Shown here: in pieces, positions 18,641 to 27,792 of the stretch
How positions within the stretch are numbered: the stretch's first letter is position 1
Layout: each line of letters opens with the position of its first letter
Assembly (NCBI RefSeq): GCF_001718835.1
Contig: NZ_CP013444.1
Coordinates: 2,790,001-2,854,000 of the forward strand
Reading direction: 5' to 3'
DNA length: 64,000 nucleotides
From: Burkholderia cepacia
Lineage (GTDB): Bacteria; Pseudomonadota; Gammaproteobacteria; Burkholderiales; Burkholderiaceae
Position numbers and translations under genes: made by a program
Notes under the pieces: model-generated
Told to the model about the DNA's origin: nothing
What the model saw: only the letters and a program-made list of their open reading frames with translations
The model's database searches: none

Positions 18641-20146
18641 ATGCCCGATACGCAAGCCAGCCCCGGGGCTTCTTCCCCGGTATCCGTCGATGCGGGCAGC
18701 TATCGCGTCGCCCGCCCCGAAAGCGTGAGCGACGTGATCGATCTGGTGCACAAGCACGCGATCCAGATCGTCGACCTGAAATTCACCGATCTGCCGGGAC
18801 TCTGGCAGCACTTCTCGATTACGCTCCCCGAAGTTCACGAAGGCCTGTTCGAAGCCGGCATCGGTTTCGACGGCTCGTCGATTCGCGGCTTCCAGGAGAT
18901 CCACGAATCGGACATGCTGCTGAGGCCGGACCCCGCCACCGCGTTCGTCGATCCGGTGTGCGGCACGCCGACGCTGTCGCTGATCTGCGACGTCGTCGAT
19001 CCCGTGCTGCAAAAGCCGTACTCGCGCGATCCGCGCCATGTCGCGAAAAAGGCCGAGGCGTATCTGGCGCAGACCGGCATCGCGACGACCTGCTATTTCG
19101 GGCCCGAACTCGAATTCTTCATATTCGACTCGATCCGCTTCGGGCAGGATCAGCACAGCGGCTATTACTACGTCGAATCGGCCGAAGGCGACTGGACCAC
19201 CGGCCGCGACGAAGGCGCCTACGGCGGCGGCAATCTCGGCTACAAGGCGCGCTACAAGGAAGGGTATTTCCCGGTGCCGCCGCAGGACACGCTGCAGGAG
19301 ATCCGCTCCGAGATCGCGCTGACGCTGCAGCAGGCCGGCGTGCAGGTCGAGGTGCACCACCACGAAGTGGCGACCGCCGGACAGAACGAGATCGACCTGC
19401 GCTTCGCCCCGCTCACGCGGATGGCCGACAACGTGATGATCTACAAGTACCTCTGCAAGAACGTCGCGCGCCGGCACGGCAAGGTCGCCACCTTCATGCC
19501 GAAGCCGCTCTACGCCGACAACGCGAGCGGCATGCACTGCCACCAGAGCCTGTGGGACGACGAGCGCAACCTGTTCTACGACGCGGCCGGCTGGGCGCTC
19601 ACGTCGGACCTGTGCCGCTGGTACATCGGCGGCCTGCTGCAGCACGCGCCCGCGCTGATGGCGTTCTGCGCGCCCACGACGAACTCGTACAAGCGGCTGG
19701 TGCCCGGCTACGAAGCGCCGGTGAACCTCGCGATGTCGCAGCGCAACCGCTCGGCCGCCGCGCGCATCCCGATGTACTCGGATTCGCCGAACGCGCGGCG
19801 CGTCGAGTTTCGCTGCCCCGACCCGTCCGCCAATGCGTACCTCGCGTTCGCGGCGATGCTGATGGCCGGGCTCGACGGCATCGAGAACCGGATCGATCCC
19901 GGCGACCCGCTCGACCGGAACATCTACGACCTGCCGCCGGAAGAAGCGCGCAACATCCGGCAAGTGCCGGATTCGCTCGATGCGTCGCTGCGGGCGCTCG
20001 AAGCCGACCACGCGTTCCTGCGCAAGGGCGACGTGTTCAGCGACGACGTGATCCGGACCTGGATCGATTACAAGCGCACGCACGAGATCGACCCGGTCAG
20101 GCTGCGTCCGCATCCGTGGGAGTTCTATCTGTATTTCGATATCTGA
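18641..20146 (+). CDS. glnA: Glutamine synthetase, type I
   Basis: ATP-dependent glutamate-ammonia ligase, 501 residues, about 30 longer than the usual GlnA because of an N-terminal extension. Family motifs present are FDGSSIRGFQEI, the GPELEFF metal-site segment, HCHQSLWD-type active-site sequence, and NIYDLPPEEA. The last retains the tyrosine that is adenylylated in enteric GlnA, so GlnE-type control is possible. The start at 18641 has AAGAGGAG upstream. It stands alone without glnL/glnG or an amt-glnK pair, so it may be a second GS paralogue on this replicon used for a special nitrogen source; that is inference. Confidence 0.92.
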   Translation: MPDTQASPGASSPVSVDAGSYRVARPESVSDVIDLVHKHAIQIVDLKFTDLPGLWQHFSITLPEVHEGLFEAGIGFDGSSIRGFQEIHESDMLLRPDPATAFVDPVCGTPTLSLICDVVDPVLQKPYSRDPRHVAKKAEAYLAQTGIATTCYFGPELEFFIFDSIRFGQDQHSGYYYVESAEGDWTTGRDEGAYGGGNLGYKARYKEGYFPVPPQDTLQEIRSEIALTLQQAGVQVEVHHHEVATAGQNEIDLRFAPLTRMADNVMIYKYLCKNVARRHGKVATFMPKPLYADNASGMHCHQSLWDDERNLFYDAAGWALTSDLCRWYIGGLLQHAPALMAFCAPTTNSYKRLVPGYEAPVNLAMSQRNRSAAARIPMYSDSPNARRVEFRCPDPSANAYLAFAAMLMAGLDGIENRIDPGDPLDRNIYDLPPEEARNIRQVPDSLDASLRALEADHAFLRKGDVFSDDVIRTWIDYKRTHEIDPVRLRPHPWEFYLYFDI

Positions 20147-20158
20147 AGCAACGAACCC

Positions 20159-20183
20159 GCGGGATCGATACCGTCGATCCCGC
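20159..20183 (+). terminator. Hairpin downstream of glutamine synthetase
   Basis: Perfect 10-bp stem GCGGGATCGA / TCGATCCCGC with five-base loop TACCG, starting 12 bases after the stop codon. There is no strong T-run, but the position fits transcription termination. Confidence 0.6.
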
Positions 20184-20494
20184 CGGGCTCGCCCCCCTTC
20201 AACACGGCCGTTTCGCTCGCATTCCCCCCCTCCGCCTGCCCCCCGTCCACCTTCCCGCGTTCTTTGATCCACGACAGAAAGTGCGGTTTAAATTGTTTCA
20301 AATTACAACGCCATCGTGAAGAATTGAATCAACGAAAGCACACATTCAAACACGAAATTCGACGGATTCGGTGTGGGTTTGATCGGCTCGTTTCGCACGC
20401 GGGAATCGGGAAAACAGCTTGATTCCTGAGCGTGTGCAAATTCGATCGTCACAAGCGGTCGAGAACGGAATTGAACAACAAGGCAGGCAGTGCG
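20184..20494. other. Intergenic region, AT-rich leader
   Basis: Non-coding. From about 20275 to 20370 it is AT-rich compared with its surroundings and probably holds the promoter of the following small RNA-binding protein. No FNR/ANR dyad (TTGAT-N4-ATCAA) is present. Confidence 0.4.
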
Positions 20495-20827
20495 ATGAGA
20501 ATCTTTGTCGATAATCTCCAGCCTGAAGTGACGAAAGAAGAGCTTCAGGATTTTCTACTCAAGTACACCGGCAAGCAGTTCACGGACATTCAATTCATCG
20601 GCCAATCGGGCCTGCGGCCCGGCGCGCTGATCGGCGTCGACGGCGCGAACTGGCGCCTGCTCGCGGAAATCCGCCGCCGTCTGAACGGCATGTACTGGAA
20701 ACGGCGCCGGCTCGGCGTCTGGCTCTTTTCGTTCTGGGACAGCAGCGATGCCGCCGAGGCGCGGCGTCAACGGGAAGCCCGGACGCAACCCGCAGGGAGC
20801 GCACCGATGACGACGCTCCGCCGATAG
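20495..20827 (+). CDS. Small RRM-like RNA-binding protein
   Basis: A 110-residue protein with one RNA-recognition-motif-like fold. An RNP2-like strand MRIFVDNL opens the protein, and an RNP1-like stretch (RPGALIGVDG) follows 35 residues later. The C-terminal tail is basic and disordered. The start at 20495 is chosen because the RRM begins exactly there; an upstream in-frame start at 20432 is less likely. RNA binding is predicted from fold only. It lies 156 bases upstream of arcD in the same direction, separated by a short hairpin (20829-20841). Confidence 0.7.
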   Translation: MRIFVDNLQPEVTKEELQDFLLKYTGKQFTDIQFIGQSGLRPGALIGVDGANWRLLAEIRRRLNGMYWKRRRLGVWLFSFWDSSDAAEARRQREARTQPAGSAPMTTLRR

Positions 20828-20828
20828 C

Positions 20829-20841
20829 GCCCGAAACGGGC
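20829..20841 (+). terminator. Short hairpin before arcD
   Basis: GCCCG-AAA-CGGGC followed by a pyrimidine-rich stretch (ACGCTTCTTC), two bases after the RRM protein's stop. Weak five-pair stem, possible terminator. Confidence 0.35.
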
Positions 20842-20983
20842 ACGCTTCTTCGACTTTCCAACCACGCGCGTTCCACCGGACCGCGCATGCCAGCGGCAAA
20901 ACACCGCGCCCGCCATCCCGGCGGCAGCGCGATGGCCGCGCGCACGCCGCGATCCTGCGCGAACGCGATCGAGAGGAAACATC

Positions 20984-22447
20984 ATGGCTGAAATCACTCA
21001 AAACGAAGCCGTCGCGGCGAAACCCGCCGCCGCGCACAAACTACGACTCGGCGCGCTGACCGCGCTCGTGGTCGGATCGATGATCGGCGGCGGCATCTTC
21101 TCGCTGCCGCAGAACATGGCCGCCAACGCGGAGGCCGGCGCGATCCTGATCGGCTGGGCGATCACCGCGATCGGCATGCTCACGCTCGCATTCGTGTTCC
21201 AGACGCTCGCGAACCGCAAGCCGCAGCTCGACGGCGGCGTCTACGCATACGCGCAGGCCGGCTTTGGCGATTACATGGGCTTCTCGTCGGCGTGGGGCTA
21301 CTGGATCAGCGCGTGGCTCGGCAACGTCGGCTACTTCGTGCTGCTGTTCTCGACGCTCGGCTACTTCTTCCCGGTGTTCGGCGAAGGCAACACGCCCGCC
21401 GCGATCGCGGGCGCATCGGTGCTGCTGTGGGCCGTGCACTTCCTCGTGCTGCGCGGGATCAAGGAAGCGGCGTTCATCAACCTCGTCACGACCGTCGCGA
21501 AGATCGTCCCGCTCGCGCTGTTCATCCTGATCTGCGTGTTCGCGTTCAAGCTCGACGTGTTCCGCACCGACATCTGGGGCCGCGCGCATCCGTCGCTCGG
21601 CTCGGTGATGACCCAGGTGCGCAGCATGATGCTCGTCACCGTCTGGGTGTTCATCGGCATCGAGGGCGCGAGCATCTTCTCGGCGCGCGCGGAAAAGCGC
21701 AGCGACGTCGGCCGCGCGACCGTGATCGGCTTCGTCGGCGTGCTGCTCGTGCTGGTGCTCGTCAACGTGCTGTCGCTCGGCATCATGACGCAGCCGCAGC
21801 TCGCGAAGCTGCAGAACCCGTCGATGGCGGCCGTGCTCGAGCACGTCGTCGGCCACTGGGGCGCGATCCTCATCAGCGTCGGCCTCGTCGTGTCGCTCGC
21901 CGGCGCGCTGCTGTCCTGGGTGCTGCTCTGCGCGGAAATCCTGTTCTCGGCCGCGAAGGACCGCACGATGCCCGCGTTCCTGCGCAAGGAGAACGCGAAC
22001 CACGTGCCGGCGAACGCGCTCTGGATCACCAACGCGATGGTCCAGGTGTTCCTGCTGATCACGCTGTTCTCGCAAAGCACCTATCTGTCGCTGATCTATC
22101 TCGCGACGTCGATGATCCTGATTCCGTACTTCTGGTCGGCCGCTTACGCGCTGCTGCTCGCCGTGCGCGGCGAGACCTACGAAAGCGATCCGCGCCAGCG
22201 CCGCAACGACGGCTTCGTCGCCGCGCTCGCCGTGCTCTACGCGGTGTGGCTGCTGTACGCGGGCGGCGTCAAGTACCTGCTGCTGTCCGCACTCCTCTAT
22301 GCGCCGGGCGCGCTGTTCTTCGCGAAGGCGAAGCGCGAGCTCGGCAAGCCGGTCTTCACCGCCGCCGAAAAGCTGATCTTCGCGGCGGTGGCCGCCGCCG
22401 CGCTCGCCGCGGCCTACGCGCTCCATAGCGGGCTCCTCACCCTTTGA
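20984..22447 (+). CDS. arcD: Arginine/ornithine antiporter
   Basis: Inner-membrane amino-acid antiporter (487 residues) of the APC superfamily, basic amino acid/polyamine antiporter type, with about 12-13 hydrophobic helices. The first helix carries the GSMIGGGIFSLPQNMA signature. It imports arginine in exchange for ornithine made by the deiminase pathway, so uptake costs no energy. The start follows GAGAGGAAAC. First gene of arcDABC, and the order matches the Pseudomonas aeruginosa operon. Oxygen control by ANR/FNR is usual for this operon, but no matching box was found nearby. Confidence 0.95.
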   Translation: MAEITQNEAVAAKPAAAHKLRLGALTALVVGSMIGGGIFSLPQNMAANAEAGAILIGWAITAIGMLTLAFVFQTLANRKPQLDGGVYAYAQAGFGDYMGFSSAWGYWISAWLGNVGYFVLLFSTLGYFFPVFGEGNTPAAIAGASVLLWAVHFLVLRGIKEAAFINLVTTVAKIVPLALFILICVFAFKLDVFRTDIWGRAHPSLGSVMTQVRSMMLVTVWVFIGIEGASIFSARAEKRSDVGRATVIGFVGVLLVLVLVNVLSLGIMTQPQLAKLQNPSMAAVLEHVVGHWGAILISVGLVVSLAGALLSWVLLCAEILFSAAKDRTMPAFLRKENANHVPANALWITNAMVQVFLLITLFSQSTYLSLIYLATSMILIPYFWSAAYALLLAVRGETYESDPRQRRNDGFVAALAVLYAVWLLYAGGVKYLLLSALLYAPGALFFAKAKRELGKPVFTAAEKLIFAAVAAAALAAAYALHSGLLTL

Positions 22448-22463
22448 TCGAAAAGGTAACCAT

Positions 22464-23720
22464 ATGAACAACGCCATTCCTCAAGTCGGTGTCCATTCCG
22501 AAGCCGGCAAGCTGCGCAAGGTGCTCGTGTGCTCGCCCGGGCTCGCGCATCAGCGCCTCACGCCGAGCAACTGCGACGACCTGCTGTTCGACGACGTGAT
22601 GTGGGTGAACCAGGCCAAGCGCGACCACTTCGACTTCGTGTCGAAGATGCGCGAGCGCGGCGTCGAAGTGCTGGAGATGCACAACCTGCTGACCGAGACC
22701 GTCAAGAACCCGGCCGCGCTGAAGTGGATCCTCGATCGCAAGCTCACGCCGGACAGCGTCGGCATGGGCCTCGTCGCCGAGGTGCGCGCGTGGCTCGAAA
22801 GCCTCGAGCCGCGCACGCTCGCCGAATTCCTGATCGGCGGCGTCGCGGCGAGCGACATCCCGGGCGCCGAGCGCTCGAAGGTGCTCACGCTGTTCCGCGA
22901 CTATCTCGGCAAGTCGTCGTTCGTGCTGCCGCCGCTGCCGAACATGATGTTCACGCGCGACACGTCGTGCTGGATCTACGGCGGCGTCACGCTGAACCCG
23001 ATGCACTGGCCCGCGCGCCGGCAGGAAACGCTGCTCGTCACCGCGATCTACAAGTTCCATCCGGCGTTCGCCGACGCGCAGTTCGACATCTGGTACGGCG
23101 ATCCCGACCGGGATCACGGGATGGCCACGCTCGAAGGCGGCGACGTGATGCCGATCGGCCGCGGCGTCGTGCTCGTCGGGATGGGCGAGCGCACGTCGCA
23201 CCAGGCCATCGGCCAGCTCGCGCAATCGCTGTTCGCGAAGGGCGCGGCCGAGCGCGTGATCGTGGCCGGCATGCCGGCCTCGCGCGCGGCGATGCACCTC
23301 GACACCGTGTTCAGCTTCTGCGACCGCGATCTCGTGACGATTTTCCCGGAAGTCGTGAACCGGATCGTGCCGTTCACGCTGCGCCCCGGCGACGACGCGC
23401 ACGGCGGCATCGACATCGTGCGCGAGGACCAGCCGTTCGTCGACGTCGTCGCGCAGGCGCTCGGTCTCGACGCGCTGCGCACCGTCGAGACCGGCGGCAA
23501 CGATTTCGCGGCCGAGCGCGAGCAATGGGACGACGGCAACAACATGGTGTGCGTCGAGCCGGGCGTCGTCATCGGCTACGACCGCAACACGTACACGAAC
23601 ACGCTGCTGCGCAAGGCCGGCATCGAGGTGATCACGATCAGCTCGAGCGAACTCGGGCGCGGCCGCGGCGGCGGCCACTGCATGACCTGCCCGGTCCTGC
23701 GCGATCCGATCGACTACTGA
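22464..23720 (+). CDS. arcA: Arginine deiminase
   Basis: Hydrolyses arginine to citrulline and ammonia, the first enzyme of the arginine deiminase pathway. The 418 residues equal the P. aeruginosa enzyme in length. Motifs include FTRDTSCW, the active-site EGGDVMPIG and HLDTVFSF segments, and the nucleophile Cys406 in GGGHCMTCP. Only 16 bases separate it from arcD. It has been a moonlighting and virulence factor in other bacteria, mainly by depleting arginine and raising pH. Confidence 0.96.
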   Translation: MNNAIPQVGVHSEAGKLRKVLVCSPGLAHQRLTPSNCDDLLFDDVMWVNQAKRDHFDFVSKMRERGVEVLEMHNLLTETVKNPAALKWILDRKLTPDSVGMGLVAEVRAWLESLEPRTLAEFLIGGVAASDIPGAERSKVLTLFRDYLGKSSFVLPPLPNMMFTRDTSCWIYGGVTLNPMHWPARRQETLLVTAIYKFHPAFADAQFDIWYGDPDRDHGMATLEGGDVMPIGRGVVLVGMGERTSHQAIGQLAQSLFAKGAAERVIVAGMPASRAAMHLDTVFSFCDRDLVTIFPEVVNRIVPFTLRPGDDAHGGIDIVREDQPFVDVVAQALGLDALRTVETGGNDFAAEREQWDDGNNMVCVEPGVVIGYDRNTYTNTLLRKAGIEVITISSSELGRGRGGGHCMTCPVLRDPIDY

Positions 23721-23784
23721 CCTTGACACGAGCACCGCGGCGTCCCGGCGCCGCGCCGACCCCGACAACCTGCGGAGAAACCAG

Positions 23785-24795
23785 ATGAGCTTCAACCTGC
23801 ACAATCGCAATCTGCTGAGCCTGATGCACCACAACACGCGCGAGCTGCGCTACCTGCTCGATCTCGCGCGCGACCTGAAGCGCGCGAAGTACAGCGGCAC
23901 CGAGCAGCCGCGCCTCGTGCGCAAGAACATCGCGCTCATTTTCGAAAAGACGTCGACCCGCACGCGCTGCGCGTTCGAGGTCGCCGCGTACGACCAGGGC
24001 GCGAACGTCACGTACATCGACCCGACGTCGTCGCAGATCGGCCACAAGGAAAGCATGAAGGACACCGCGCGCGTGCTCGGCCGGATGTACGACGCGATCG
24101 AGTACCGCGGCTTCAGCCAGGAGATCGTCGAGGAGCTCGCGCACCACGCGGGCGTGCCCGTGTTCAACGGCCTCACCGACGAATACCACCCGACGCAGAT
24201 GCTCGCCGACGTGCTGACGATGCGCGAGCACAGCGACAAGCCGCTGCACGACATCAGCTACGCGTATCTCGGCGACGCGCGCAACAACATGGGCAACTCG
24301 CTGCTCCTGATCGGCGCGAAGCTCGGGATGGACGTGCGGATCGGCGCGCCGAAGTCGCTGTGGCCGTCCGCCGAGCTCGTCGCGCAGTGCGAGGCGTTCG
24401 CGGCCGAAAGCGGCGCGCGGATCACGCTGACCGAGGACCCGCTCGAAGCGGTCAAGGGCGTGGACTTCATCCACACGGACGTGTGGGTGTCGATGGGCGA
24501 GCCGGTCGACGCGTGGGACGAGCGGATCAAGGCGCTGCTGCCGTACCAGGTGAACCGCAAGCTGATCGAATCGACCGGCAATCCGCGCACGCGCTTCATG
24601 CACTGCCTGCCCGCGTTCCACAACTGCGAGACGAAGGTCGGCAAGCAGATCGCCGAGCGCTATCCGCATCTGAAGGACGGCATCGAAGTCACCGACGAGG
24701 TGTTCGAATCCCCGCGCTGCATCGCGTTCGAGCAGGCGGAAAACCGCATGCACACGATCAAGGCGGTCCTCGTGTCGACGCTCGGCGGCATCTGA
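23785..24795 (+). CDS. arcB: Ornithine carbamoyltransferase, catabolic
   Basis: Phosphorolyses citrulline to ornithine and carbamoyl phosphate. 336 residues with the carbamoyl-phosphate site STRTR (residues 57-61), an HPTQMLAD motif and the ornithine-binding HCLPAFHN segment. Assigned to the catabolic enzyme rather than ArgF because it sits between arcA and arcC. Ribosome site GCGGAGAAACC before the ATG at 23785. Confidence 0.95.
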   Translation: MSFNLHNRNLLSLMHHNTRELRYLLDLARDLKRAKYSGTEQPRLVRKNIALIFEKTSTRTRCAFEVAAYDQGANVTYIDPTSSQIGHKESMKDTARVLGRMYDAIEYRGFSQEIVEELAHHAGVPVFNGLTDEYHPTQMLADVLTMREHSDKPLHDISYAYLGDARNNMGNSLLLIGAKLGMDVRIGAPKSLWPSAELVAQCEAFAAESGARITLTEDPLEAVKGVDFIHTDVWVSMGEPVDAWDERIKALLPYQVNRKLIESTGNPRTRFMHCLPAFHNCETKVGKQIAERYPHLKDGIEVTDEVFESPRCIAFEQAENRMHTIKAVLVSTLGGI

Positions 24796-24853
24796 CGCGT
24801 CCACGCGCCCGGCGTGCCACCGCGCGCCGGGCGCACCTTCAAGGAGAAACACG

Positions 24854-25792
24854 ATGCGTATCGTCATCGCATTGGGCGGCAATGCGCTCCTGCAGCGCAA
24901 TCAGCCGATGACCGAGACCCAGCAGCGCGAGAACGTGAAGATCGCGGTCGCGCAGATCGCGCAGATCGCGGCCGGCAACGAGCTCGTGATCGCGCACGGC
25001 AACGGGCCGCAGGTCGGCCTGCTCGCGCTGCAGGGCGCGGCCTACACCGCGGTCGCCCCCTACCCGCTCGACGTGCTCGGCGCGCAGACGGAAGGGATGA
25101 TCGGCTACCTGATCGAGCAGGAGATGGGCAACCTGCTGCCGTCCGACGTACCGTTCGCGACGCTGCTCACGCAGGTCGAGGTCGATCCGGCCGATCCCGC
25201 GTTCGACCATCCGACCAAGCCGATCGGCCCCGTCTACGTGCGCGAAGAGGCCGAACGGCTCGCGCGCGAGAAAGGCTGGCGCATCGCGCCGGACGGCGAC
25301 AAGTTCCGCCGCGTGGTGCCGAGCCCGCGGCCGCGGCGCATCTTCGAGATCCGGCCGATCAAGTGGCTGCTCGAAAAAGGCTCGATCGTGATCTGCGCGG
25401 GCGGCGGCGGCATTCCGACGCGCTACGACGCGAACGGCAAGCTCGCGGGCGTCGAGGCGGTGATCGACAAGGATCTGTGCGCGGCGCTGCTCGGGCGCGA
25501 ACTGCACGCGGACCTGCTCGTGATCGCGACCGACGTCGACGGCGCGTACGTCGACTGGGGCAAGCCGACGCAGGCGCTGATCGAGGCCGCGCATCCGGAC
25601 GCGCTCGAGCGGCTCGGCTTCGCGGCCGGCTCGATGGGGCCGAAGGTCCAGGCGGCGATCGAGTTCGCGCGCGAGACCGGGCAGGACGCCGTGATCGGCT
25701 CGCTCGCGGGCATCGTCGCGATCACCGAAGGCCGCGTCGGCACGCGCATCAGCACGAAGGTCGACGGAATCCGCTATCGCAAGCCGCAATGA
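24854..25792 (+). CDS. arcC: Carbamate kinase
   Basis: Transfers phosphate from carbamoyl phosphate to ADP, giving the one ATP per arginine of the pathway. 312 residues of the amino-acid kinase fold: N-terminal ALGGNALLQR, AHGNGPQVG loop, the insert typical of carbamate kinases, and C-terminal GSMGPKVQAA. Ribosome site AAGGAGAAACACG. Last gene of the operon. Confidence 0.96.
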   Translation: MRIVIALGGNALLQRNQPMTETQQRENVKIAVAQIAQIAAGNELVIAHGNGPQVGLLALQGAAYTAVAPYPLDVLGAQTEGMIGYLIEQEMGNLLPSDVPFATLLTQVEVDPADPAFDHPTKPIGPVYVREEAERLAREKGWRIAPDGDKFRRVVPSPRPRRIFEIRPIKWLLEKGSIVICAGGGGIPTRYDANGKLAGVEAVIDKDLCAALLGRELHADLLVIATDVDGAYVDWGKPTQALIEAAHPDALERLGFAAGSMGPKVQAAIEFARETGQDAVIGSLAGIVAITEGRVGTRISTKVDGIRYRKPQ

Positions 25793-25811
25793 CGGCGGCC
25801 TGACGAACACC

Positions 25812-25837
25812 CGGCCGGCGGCGGCATGCGCCGGCCG
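25812..25837. terminator. Bidirectional hairpin between arcC and sctC
   Basis: Nine-pair perfect stem CGGCCGGCG (25812-25820) with CGCCGGCCG (25829-25837) and eight-base loop, centred between the stop codons of two convergent genes. No T-tract. Confidence 0.55.
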
Positions 25838-25849
25838 ATCGACATCCGC

Positions 25850-27661
25850 TCAAGGCTCGATCACCCTCGGCGTCACGAGAAAGAGCCGCTCGCTGTGGCT
25901 GTCCTGCTTGTCGGTCGAGCGGAACAGCCCGCCGATGAGCGGCAGCTTCGACAGCACAGGCACGCCTGATTGCGTGCTCGAGCGCGCATCCATCTTGTAG
26001 CCCGCGATCAGCAGCGCCTGCCCCTGCTCGATGAACGCCTGCGTGTTGATTTCGGTCGACACGATCACCGGAATGTTGTCGACCGTCTGTCGCGACAGCT
26101 CGCCGTCGACGATCCGCACGTCGAGCTTGATCTGCGTGCGCCCGCCCTCCTCCACGACCATCGGCAGCACGCGCAGCGACACGCCCGTCGAGATGCTGTA
26201 CAGGTCCGCCGACGTGTAGCCCGCGACGCGCACGAAGAACTGCTTCTTGTTGTCCATCACCGCCTCGACGTTGTCGAGCGTCGTGACTTTCGGGCTCGCG
26301 TCGGTGCGCGCCTGGTTCGCCGATTCGAGCGCGTTGATCCGCGCGAGCAGATAGCGGCCCGCGTCGCCGAGCACGGCCGTCAGCGACAGGCCGAGCGGGC
26401 TTGCCGGCACGCTGACCGAGTCGTTGCCGGACAGCGAGATCGAGCCGAAGGTCGGATTCAGCGAGCCGTTCGCATACGAATTCTGCGACGTGAGCCCCGT
26501 GCCCGTCTGCAGGTCGAAATGGCTGTTGTGCGCGCGCCAGTCGATGCCGAGCTGCTTGAGCGCGCCTTCGTCGATCTCGATCATGCGCGCCTCGATCTCG
26601 ATCAGGCGCGGCTTCACGTCCAGCAGCGCGATCAGGTCCGGGTACTGCGCCATGTGCTCGGGCACGTCGCGCACGAGAATCGAGTTCGTGCGCGGATCGG
26701 CCTGGATCACCGGCAGGTCGGCCGAATCGCCCGCGCCCACGGGCACGCCGCTCGCGCCGCCGAGCGGATCGAGCACGCCGCCGCCCTGGGCGCGCGTCGC
26801 GCCCGAGTTCGCGATCGCCGCGGCGAGCATGCCGCTCGGACGCGGCTCGCCTCCTTGGCCGCCGCCCTGCATGCCCGCGCCTTCGCCCGACTGCGCGCCC
26901 TGCATGTACGGCGGCAGCGGCGGCAACGGCGGCGTGCCGCTGCGCCCGCCGCCGAGGTCCGTCATCGGCGCGGCGCGGCTGATCGGCTTGCCGACCGTCG
27001 TCTGCGACGCACGCTTGCCGTCGCCCGGGTGATACATCCGGTTCAGCAACGACGCGACGCCCGGCATCGTCACGGTCGTGCCGTCGACGTTCACGTCGCG
27101 ATCGGCGGCCCACGCGTGCTTCAGCGAGAACACGCGGATCTGCGTGCCGCCCGTGCGCGCGGAATTCTCGTCGAGCCGAGCGGCGACGCTTGTCACGAGC
27201 TCGACGTAGCGCGGCGGCCCCGCGACGAGCGCGGTGCGCTGCTGCGCGTTGTAGGTGACCGGGTAACGCGGGTCGGCGATCTTCATCTGTTCGAGCAGGT
27301 CGCGCAGGTCGCCGGTGTTCGCGCGCTCGAGCTTGACGAGGGTGCTCTTCATGTCGCTCGCGGGCGTCACGTACAGCACGGTGCCGTCGTAGTACCAGAC
27401 GAAGCCGAACGATGCGGCGAGCGTGTCGAGGAAGCGCTGCGGCGACATCTTCATCTTGCCGCTGACGGCACCGCCCACGCCGGGCGCGACGTTCGCCGCG
27501 ATGTTCTGGCTCGCGGCGAGGTCGCGCAGCACGTCCTTCACGTCCTTGCCTTCCGCCGCGTACTGGATTTCGGTGCTGCGCCAGCGGATCGGCGCGGCGT
27601 CGACGGATAGGCTTGCAAGCGAGCACAGCAGGGACAGCAAAACGGGGATCTTGGCCTTCAT
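25850..27661 (-). CDS. sctC: Type III secretion outer-membrane secretin SctC (HrcC/YscC family)
   Basis: Forms the outer-membrane ring of the type III injectisome. 603 residues with a signal peptide (cleavage near VDAA, residue 22). N0/N1 domains of YscC type show GFVWYYDGTVLYV and AGPPRYVEL. A Gly/Pro-rich linker lies at about 290-370, and the C-terminal secretin domain carries the gate motif VPVLSKLPLIGGLFR. The start at 27661 is the one that begins with the signal peptide. It lies directly downstream of the pilus gene pilV, but an hrpII box with a -10 (27731-27792) gives it its own promoter, tying it to the secretion cluster 20 kb away rather than to the pilus. Confidence 0.92.
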   Translation of the reverse strand: MKAKIPVLLSLLCSLASLSVDAAPIRWRSTEIQYAAEGKDVKDVLRDLAASQNIAANVAPGVGGAVSGKMKMSPQRFLDTLAASFGFVWYYDGTVLYVTPASDMKSTLVKLERANTGDLRDLLEQMKIADPRYPVTYNAQQRTALVAGPPRYVELVTSVAARLDENSARTGGTQIRVFSLKHAWAADRDVNVDGTTVTMPGVASLLNRMYHPGDGKRASQTTVGKPISRAAPMTDLGGGRSGTPPLPPLPPYMQGAQSGEGAGMQGGGQGGEPRPSGMLAAAIANSGATRAQGGGVLDPLGGASGVPVGAGDSADLPVIQADPRTNSILVRDVPEHMAQYPDLIALLDVKPRLIEIEARMIEIDEGALKQLGIDWRAHNSHFDLQTGTGLTSQNSYANGSLNPTFGSISLSGNDSVSVPASPLGLSLTAVLGDAGRYLLARINALESANQARTDASPKVTTLDNVEAVMDNKKQFFVRVAGYTSADLYSISTGVSLRVLPMVVEEGGRTQIKLDVRIVDGELSRQTVDNIPVIVSTEINTQAFIEQGQALLIAGYKMDARSSTQSGVPVLSKLPLIGGLFRSTDKQDSHSERLFLVTPRVIEP

Positions 27662-27730
27662 GGGTCCGTCCGGTGGGGGCGCGCGGCACGTCGGTCGGAC
27701 GTGCGCGCGCCGCAGATGGGAGACCCGTGC

Positions 27731-27792
27731 AGTAAACCGCAGCCGCGCGCGGCGGCGGCCGCGCGCGGCGAAGGTCCGTTCAATAGAACGAA
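27731..27792 (-). promoter_or_regulatory. hrpII box promoter of sctC
   Basis: On the minus strand TTCG (27792-27789), 16 bases, TTCG (27772-27769), then 32 bases to a -10-like TTTACT (27736-27731). It overlaps the pilV stop codon. The box spacing fits the binding site of HrpB/HrpX-type activators exactly. Confidence 0.65.

Noticed and set aside
20828..20983. Search for an ANR/FNR box ahead of arcD
   Set aside because: No TTGAT-N4-ATCAA dyad here or in the leader of the preceding gene; only single half-sites, so oxygen control is not supported by sequence.
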